Assembly: GCA_964350865.1 (NCBI GenBank)
Contig: CAYGLJ010000033.1
Span: 1-10,575, forward strand
Source of the DNA: Pontimonas sp964350865
GTDB lineage: Bacteria > Actinomycetota > Actinomycetes > Actinomycetales > Microbacteriaceae
Direction of reading: 5' to 3'
DNA: 10,575 bases
A model generated the notes under the pieces. That model did no database searches and was not told where the DNA came from. It saw only the letters and a program-made list of their open reading frames with translations. Positions 6,481 to 10,575 of this stretch are shown piece by piece. Position numbers and translations under genes: made by a program. Numbering within the stretch: the stretch's first letter is position 1; each line of letters begins with the position of its first letter.

Positions 6481-7404
6481 CTAGGCCCGCTGCAAAAGCC
6501 AGACCAAGAGTGCTTTTTGCGCATGGAGACGATTCTCCGACTCGTCCCAAATCACACTCTGGGGACCATCAATAACCTCGGGAGCGACCTCAAACCCTCG
6601 GTCTGCTGGCAAACAGTGCAAGAAGATTGCGGCACTATCTGCTTTAGCCATGGCTAGACCATCAACCTGATAGCGACCAAAGGTCGCCACGCGCTCGGCC
6701 TTCTCAGCCTCTTTACCCATCGACACCCAGGTGTCGGTGACCACAACGTCGGCGCCCTGGAGTGCCTCACTGGGCTCGCTGGTCACCACGACCGACCCGC
6801 CCGTGGACTCAGCAATCGCTCGTGCATCACCCACAACACTCTGTGCGGGAGCGAACTCGGGCGGGCAGGCCACACGAACGTGCATTCCCGCCGTCGCACC
6901 GGCGAGCAGATAACTCTGGGCCATGTTGGAGCCACCATCACCCAAGAATGCAACTGTCAGACCAGCCAACGATCCTTTGTGCTCACGAATGGTCAACAGA
7001 TCGGCCAAGAGTTGGCAGGGGTGAAAGTCATCGCTCAGTGCGTTCACCACCGGGACAGTGGTGTTCTTGGCCATCTCTTCCAGCCCGTCCTGCCCATAGG
7101 TGCGCCACACGATAGCGGCCACCATGCGCTCCAATACGCGAGCCGTGTCGGAGGGTGTCTCTTTACCGCCCAACTGCGAGTTAGCCGTCGAAATGATCAG
7201 GGGTTGACCACCAAGGTCCGCGATCCCGACAGCAAAAGACACCCTGGTTCTCGTCGAGGACTTATCAAAAATGACCGCCACGGTCTGAGGGCCAGCCAAT
7301 GGCCGTTCACGCCAACGATCGGCTTTCATCGAGGCGGCAAGCTCAAGAATCTCGTGCTGCTCTGCAGGCGTGATGTCATCATCTCGCAGGAAATGCCGGG
7401 TCAT
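6481..7404 (-). CDS. argF: Ornithine carbamoyltransferase
   Basis: ArgF transfers the carbamoyl group of carbamoyl phosphate to ornithine, giving citrulline. The 307-aa length is standard. Domain 1 has the carbamoyl-phosphate motif STRTR at 50-54 and HPCQ at 128-131. Domain 2 has the ornithine-binding DTWVSMG at 224-230 and the HCLP loop at 263-266 with the catalytic Cys265. DTWVSMG and HCLP separate it from aspartate carbamoyltransferase; no acetyl-ornithine-specific features are evident. The ATG overlaps the argB stop as ATGA, and AGGTAG lies 7 nt upstream inside argB. Many actinobacteria have argD between argB and argF; here the two genes overlap and no argD sequence is present. argG follows after a gap of about 73 nt with no argR. 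Confidence 0.96.
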   Translation of the reverse strand: MTRHFLRDDDITPAEQHEILELAASMKADRWRERPLAGPQTVAVIFDKSSTRTRVSFAVGIADLGGQPLIISTANSQLGGKETPSDTARVLERMVAAIVWRTYGQDGLEEMAKNTTVPVVNALSDDFHPCQLLADLLTIREHKGSLAGLTVAFLGDGGSNMAQSYLLAGATAGMHVRVACPPEFAPAQSVVGDARAIAESTGGSVVVTSEPSEALQGADVVVTDTWVSMGKEAEKAERVATFGRYQVDGLAMAKADSAAIFLHCLPADRGFEVAPEVIDGPQSVIWDESENRLHAQKALLVWLLQRA

Positions 7405-8294
7405 GATGCCACTACCTCAGTTCCAATTCCGGAGGTGGTGAAAGCCTCCAACAACAGTGAATGCGCCAGTCTGCCATCAATAATGGCTGCTTTGGGTACT
7501 CCCCCGTTTACAGCATCGAGGCACGCGGACATTTTGGGAATCATCCCGCTCTCGAGGCGGGGCAACAAGTCGGTCAACTCCTCCACCGTGATGGTCGAAA
7601 TGAGGGAGTCGGTCTCCGGCCAGTTCGCATAGAGACCTGCCACATCAGTCATCAGAACAAGCTTCTCGGCGCGGAGCGCCACAGCGAGAGCCGCGGCGGC
7701 GGCATCCGCGTTCACATTCAACAGACCAGAGCCATCCCTGTTGGGCGCAATCGAGGACACCACGGGTATTTTTCCCTGCTCGAGCAAAGCCACAATCTCA
7801 GCGGGATTGACCTGCACCACTTCGCCAACATGGCCAAGGTCCACTGACACACCATCGACGAGTGCTCCCCGACGGTCAGCCACGAAGAGACCATCGTCCT
7901 CGCCGTTTCGCACGACCGCTAAGTCACTGTGTCGATTGATGCGCTGCTGCAAGTCAGCGCTGATTTCTTCCCTCAACACATCCCGAATGATGGGGATAGC
8001 TTCGGTGGAGGTGACCCGGTATCCGCCCTGAAACTCGCTCGGAATGCCTTTATCGGTCAACGCTCGGGAAATTTGGGGTCCACCACCGTGGACCACGACG
8101 GGTTTCACCCCCACCGTGGCGAGAAAAACCATGTCATCGGCAAAGGCCTGGAGAAGATCTCCATCGACCATGGCGTTTCCCCCCAGCTTGATCACAAAGA
8201 TGCTGCCCTGGAATCTCCGAATCCAGGGCAAAGCCTCGGTCAGGGTTCCCGCTTTGAGGAGAGCATCCGCGTGGGAAAGAGATGTGGTGTCCAT
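7401..8294 (-). CDS. argB: Acetylglutamate kinase
   Basis: ArgB phosphorylates N-acetylglutamate to N-acetylglutamyl 5-phosphate, normally the controlled step of the cyclic arginine pathway. The protein is 297 aa of the amino acid kinase fold. Motifs are KLGGNAM at 36-42 (phosphate-binding Lys36), the substrate loop HGGGPQI at 69-75, NVNADAAA at 193-200 and SGMIPKM at 249-255 with Lys254. The first 30 residues form an extra N-terminal segment (ADALLKAGTLTEALPWIRRF) like the mobile helix of arginine-inhibited hexameric kinases. The C-terminal HSLLLEAF and GIGTEVV also match arginine-sensitive enzymes, so feedback inhibition by arginine is likely (inferred). The ATG is 2 nt after the argJ stop, and the TGA overlaps the argF start. 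Most family members have Tyr where this has Leu37 (KYGG). Confidence 0.96.
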   Translation of the reverse strand: MDTTSLSHADALLKAGTLTEALPWIRRFQGSIFVIKLGGNAMVDGDLLQAFADDMVFLATVGVKPVVVHGGGPQISRALTDKGIPSEFQGGYRVTSTEAIPIIRDVLREEISADLQQRINRHSDLAVVRNGEDDGLFVADRRGALVDGVSVDLGHVGEVVQVNPAEIVALLEQGKIPVVSSIAPNRDGSGLLNVNADAAAAALAVALRAEKLVLMTDVAGLYANWPETDSLISTITVEELTDLLPRLESGMIPKMSACLDAVNGGVPKAAIIDGRLAHSLLLEAFTTSGIGTEVVAS

Positions 8295-8296
8295 TG

Positions 8297-9469
8297 CTAA
8301 CTCGAGTAGGCGCTGTTCTCGTGGACGTAATCGTGGGTCAGGTCATTTGTCCAGATTGTCGCGGAGGCGTCCCCGGCATTCAGCTCCAGCAGAACGTGGG
8401 TATCCCTCGGCGTCAGATCAACCTCAGTCCGCGGTCGATCGGGTCGACCCTGGTGGCAGACCCGCACAGAATTCATCAGGACATCAACGTTGTAGGGATC
8501 AAAATCTGCATCCACAGTGCCAATCGCCGCCAAAACCCGGCCCCAGTTGGGGTCGTTGCCAAAAATTGCGGCCTTGAACAAGTTATTCCTCGCAATCGAG
8601 CGCCCCACGGCAAGCGCGTCAGATTCACTCATCGCTCCGCGAACCTCGATCGTGATGTCGTGTGAGGCGCCTTCGGCGTCCCTCATGAGTTGTTGGGCGA
8701 GATCCCGACAGAGTTCCGTCAGGGAAGCAGTAAAGGCCCCGTGTTCCGGTGCGATACCACTCGCTCCTGATGCCATCAGGGTGACTTGATCGTTGGTGGA
8801 CATGCAGCCATCAGAGTCCAGTCGGTCAAAGCTGAGCCTGGTCGCCTCCCGAAGTGCTGCATCGAGAGCTTCGGCGGGGAGTGCTGCGTCCGTGGTGATC
8901 ACCACCAGCATCGTGGCGAGGCCAGGCGCCAACATGCCAGCCCCCTTTGCCATTCCCCCGATCGTGACGTCTCCCTCTGGGGTGGAGAGCGTCACCTGTG
9001 ACATTTTGGGAACAGAGTCAGTCGTCATAATCGCTCGGGCGGATTCTTCACCAGCATCCGGGGAGCTATCTCTCCTGGCAAGTGCGAGCTCGAGGCCATT
9101 GATGATGGCGCCCGCGGGCAACAATTCACCAATCAAGCCGGTGGAGCACACTTGAATCTCAGTAGCTCCTGTGTCCTCCAGGAGGCTTGCCGCTTTTTCC
9201 GCAGTCGCGTGGGTGAGCTGAAAACCTTCAGGACCCGTGAAACAGTTAGCGCCACCGGAATTGAGCACGATGGCTTTGATCGCACCCGAGCTGATGGCCT
9301 GCTGGGACCAAAGAATAGGGTTTGCTTTGGCACGATTAGTGGTGAACACCGCGGCACCGGCAAAGTGGGGTCCTTCATTGACAACGACCGTGAGGTCGGC
9401 TCCCCCTGATGTTTTCAATCCGGCCGCGACACTTCCTGCGGTGAAGCCCATGGCGGCGGTCACGCTCAC
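8297..9469 (-). CDS. argJ: Glutamate N-acetyltransferase (ornithine acetyltransferase)
   Basis: ArgJ transfers the acetyl group from N-acetylornithine to glutamate, releasing ornithine and recycling acetylglutamate; some members also use acetyl-CoA, which cannot be decided from sequence. The 390-aa precursor has the self-cleavage motif AKGAGMLAPGLATML, with cleavage expected between Ala185 and Thr186; Thr186 becomes the nucleophile of the beta chain. Other family landmarks are NSGGANCFTG at 70-79, CSTGLIGE at 108-115, SFDRLDSDGCMSTND at 213-227, FGNDPNWGR at 303-311 and the C-terminal DLTHDYVHENSAYSS. The GTG start overlaps the argC stop as GTGA; no strong Shine-Dalgarno is seen, so coupling to argC is likely. 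Its presence means the cyclic pathway operates and that an argE deacetylase is not required. Confidence 0.96.
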   Translation of the reverse strand: MSVTAAMGFTAGSVAAGLKTSGGADLTVVVNEGPHFAGAAVFTTNRAKANPILWSQQAISSGAIKAIVLNSGGANCFTGPEGFQLTHATAEKAASLLEDTGATEIQVCSTGLIGELLPAGAIINGLELALARRDSSPDAGEESARAIMTTDSVPKMSQVTLSTPEGDVTIGGMAKGAGMLAPGLATMLVVITTDAALPAEALDAALREATRLSFDRLDSDGCMSTNDQVTLMASGASGIAPEHGAFTASLTELCRDLAQQLMRDAEGASHDITIEVRGAMSESDALAVGRSIARNNLFKAAIFGNDPNWGRVLAAIGTVDADFDPYNVDVLMNSVRVCHQGRPDRPRTEVDLTPRDTHVLLELNAGDASATIWTNDLTHDYVHENSAYSS

Positions 9470-10521
9470 GGAGCTACCCCATTGTGAACCAGGCCCAGTG
9501 TTTCCTCGAAGCCCAGAGCGAGATTCAACGACTGAAGCGCTGCTCCTGCGGTTCCCTTCACCAGGTTGTCAATCGCAGAAATCACCACTACCCGATTCAC
9601 GCTCTCATCGAGCGCCACCCCCAGGTGGACTTGATTACTCCCCACCACATCGCCGGAGCGAGGGAAGCGACCCAGAGGCAATACCGTCACGAAGGGCTCA
9701 GAGGCGTAAGCATCCTGCAGGTGCGCATGAATATCGGCGGCGCTGTGGCTCTCCGCTCTGACTCCACTGCAGGTGGCGAGGATCCCGCGCGACATGGGAA
9801 CGAGCACGGGCGTCATGGACAGACTGATATCGAGCCCCGTCGACACGCGAACATTCTGGGCAATCTCGGGAAGGTGGCGATGAATTCCGCCGACGGCATA
9901 CGGGTTGGCCGACCCGTGTAGCTCGGAGGCCATCAGGTCACCCCGCGGAGATTTTCCTGCCCCTGATGATCCGACTGCCAACACGGCACTGAGATCCTGG
10001 GGCACGACAATGCCCCTAGCAAGCAAGGGCACCAGCGCCAGGGTGATGGCAGTGGCATTGCAACCCGGCGCCGCCAGAGCCTTGGCCTGGGAAATGAGCT
10101 CGCGTGAGGAAGGACCGCTCACCCGAGGAAGCTCTGGCATTGCATAGATAAAGGGGTCGTAATGGGTGCCGCCATAGAAGGCATCCCAATCCGTCGCGCT
10201 CTCCAGGCGACGATCCGCTCCCAGATCAACGAGAACCTTCTGTCCTCCCTCAGCCAGGAGTGTCTCTCCCAGCTCACCAGAGTCCCCGTGAGGGAGCGCC
10301 ACAACGACGACATCGTGGTCGGCGAGAACATCAGTGGTTGTGGGCTGGAAAACCTGTCCATGCAGCGAGGAAAGATGCGGATGCACCTGCTCGACGCTCT
10401 GGCCCACCAGGGAGTGCGCGGTAAGCGTGCTCACCTCAAATTCGGGATGACCCGCAAGCAGGCGCGCCACTTCTCCTCCGGCATAGCCACTGGCGCCAGC
10501 GATCGCCACCCGCAAAGTCAT
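9466..10521 (-). CDS. argC: N-acetyl-gamma-glutamyl-phosphate reductase
   Basis: ArgC reduces N-acetylglutamyl phosphate to N-acetylglutamate semialdehyde with NADPH. The 351-aa protein is a type 1 ArgC. The N-terminal Rossmann fold starts with GASGYAGGE at 9-17. The catalytic cysteine is Cys154 in the APGCNAT motif, and the catalytic histidine is His216 in GGIHRHLPEI. SSGAGKSPRG lies at 185-194, and the C-terminal VKGTAGAALQSLN at 321-333 completes the family pattern. It is the first gene of the arg run. The ATG at 10521 has no Shine-Dalgarno, but a -10-like TAAGGT lies exactly 6 nt upstream, suggesting leaderless translation. The TGA overlaps the argJ GTG by 4 nt. The semialdehyde it produces needs an ArgD-type aminotransferase, which must be encoded elsewhere. 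Confidence 0.97.
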   Translation of the reverse strand: MTLRVAIAGASGYAGGEVARLLAGHPEFEVSTLTAHSLVGQSVEQVHPHLSSLHGQVFQPTTTDVLADHDVVVVALPHGDSGELGETLLAEGGQKVLVDLGADRRLESATDWDAFYGGTHYDPFIYAMPELPRVSGPSSRELISQAKALAAPGCNATAITLALVPLLARGIVVPQDLSAVLAVGSSGAGKSPRGDLMASELHGSANPYAVGGIHRHLPEIAQNVRVSTGLDISLSMTPVLVPMSRGILATCSGVRAESHSAADIHAHLQDAYASEPFVTVLPLGRFPRSGDVVGSNQVHLGVALDESVNRVVVISAIDNLVKGTAGAALQSLNLALGFEETLGLVHNGVAP

Positions 10522-10527
10522 AGGACA

Positions 10528-10533
10528 ACCTTA
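10528..10533 (-). promoter_or_regulatory. Candidate -10 box of the arg operon (leaderless argC)
   Basis: The minus strand reads TAAGGT, followed by 6 nt (TGTCCT) and then the argC ATG. This is the TAnnnT geometry that places the transcription start on the first base of the start codon. A poor -35 (TTCTGA) occurs with 16-nt spacing. The same arrangement is seen at tyrS in this window, which strengthens the reading of both. Confidence 0.55.
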
Positions 10534-10551
10534 GACCAGTTATTGAAGGTC
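10534..10551. promoter_or_regulatory. Imperfect 18-bp palindrome in the argC promoter (possible operator)
   Basis: The arms GACC and GGTC flank a 10-bp AT-richer centre, forming an 18-bp imperfect palindrome that fills the space between the candidate -35 and -10 of argC. ARG boxes bound by ArgR are also 18-bp imperfect palindromes, and argC promoters are their usual place. The match to known ARG-box consensus sequences is poor, so the assignment rests on position and size only. Confidence 0.3.
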
Positions 10552-10575
10552 AGAACAGTGGCTCTAGGCCCGCAA
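10552..10575. other. Upstream edge of the window
   Basis: The last 24 bases lie upstream of the argC promoter. They are too short to identify a gene. In many actinobacteria pheT lies upstream of argC, but nothing here shows that. Confidence 0.3.

Noticed and set aside
6880..7632. A 250-codon plus-strand frame crossing the argF-argB junction
   Set aside because: It runs antisense to two intact enzymes and has no recognisable motif or start signal.
1..10575. Mobile element, CRISPR, tRNA/rRNA or a new defence-type system
   Set aside because: Every stretch over about 120 bp is occupied by a conserved metabolic, transport or translation gene; no repeats, transposase, integrase or RNA gene patterns were seen.

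Overview
The window reads as an ordinary chromosomal region of an actinobacterium. It is moderately GC-rich, uses many GTG/TTG starts, and has gene families in the actinobacterial arrangement (an argCJB-FGH run with tyrS nearby). Small-genome Microbacteriaceae is my best guess for the lineage, but this is an inference from protein style. The very acidic secreted binding protein would fit a marine or saline habitat. Coding density is very high: the longest non-coding stretch is about 113 bp.

Layout from left to right. (1) Positions 1-1229, minus strand: tyrS, cut by the left window edge, lacking only about the last 20 codons. (2) Positions 1230-1342: a divergent intergenic region carrying a likely leaderless tyrS promoter and a good Shine-Dalgarno for the gene to the right. 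(3) Positions 1343-3796, plus strand: a three-gene polar amino-acid ABC importer (lipoprotein binding protein, one permease, ATPase). A strong GC-rich hairpin lies at the start of the permease gene. (4) Positions 3793-10521, minus strand: the arginine biosynthesis genes, transcribed argC-argJ-argB-argF-argG-argH. Most neighbours overlap by 4 nt or lie a few nt apart; the exception is a gap of about 73 nt before argG. The ABC ATPase and argH converge with overlapping stop codons. (5) Positions 10522-10575: the argC promoter region, with a second leaderless-type -10 box and an 18-bp imperfect palindrome that could be an operator.

How the genes work together: ArgB phosphorylates N-acetylglutamate. 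ArgC reduces the acyl phosphate to the semialdehyde. An aminotransferase (ArgD), which is NOT in this cluster, must supply N-acetylornithine. ArgJ moves the acetyl group back to glutamate and releases ornithine. ArgF, ArgG and ArgH then make citrulline, argininosuccinate and arginine. ArgB carries the N-terminal helix typical of arginine-inhibited enzymes. No argR is present between argF and argG, where many actinobacteria have it.

I found no mobile element, CRISPR array, tRNA or rRNA gene, or unknown system. The observations most worth checking are the missing argD/argR, the paired leaderless-start signals at tyrS and argC, the hairpin at the permease start, and the stop-to-stop overlap.
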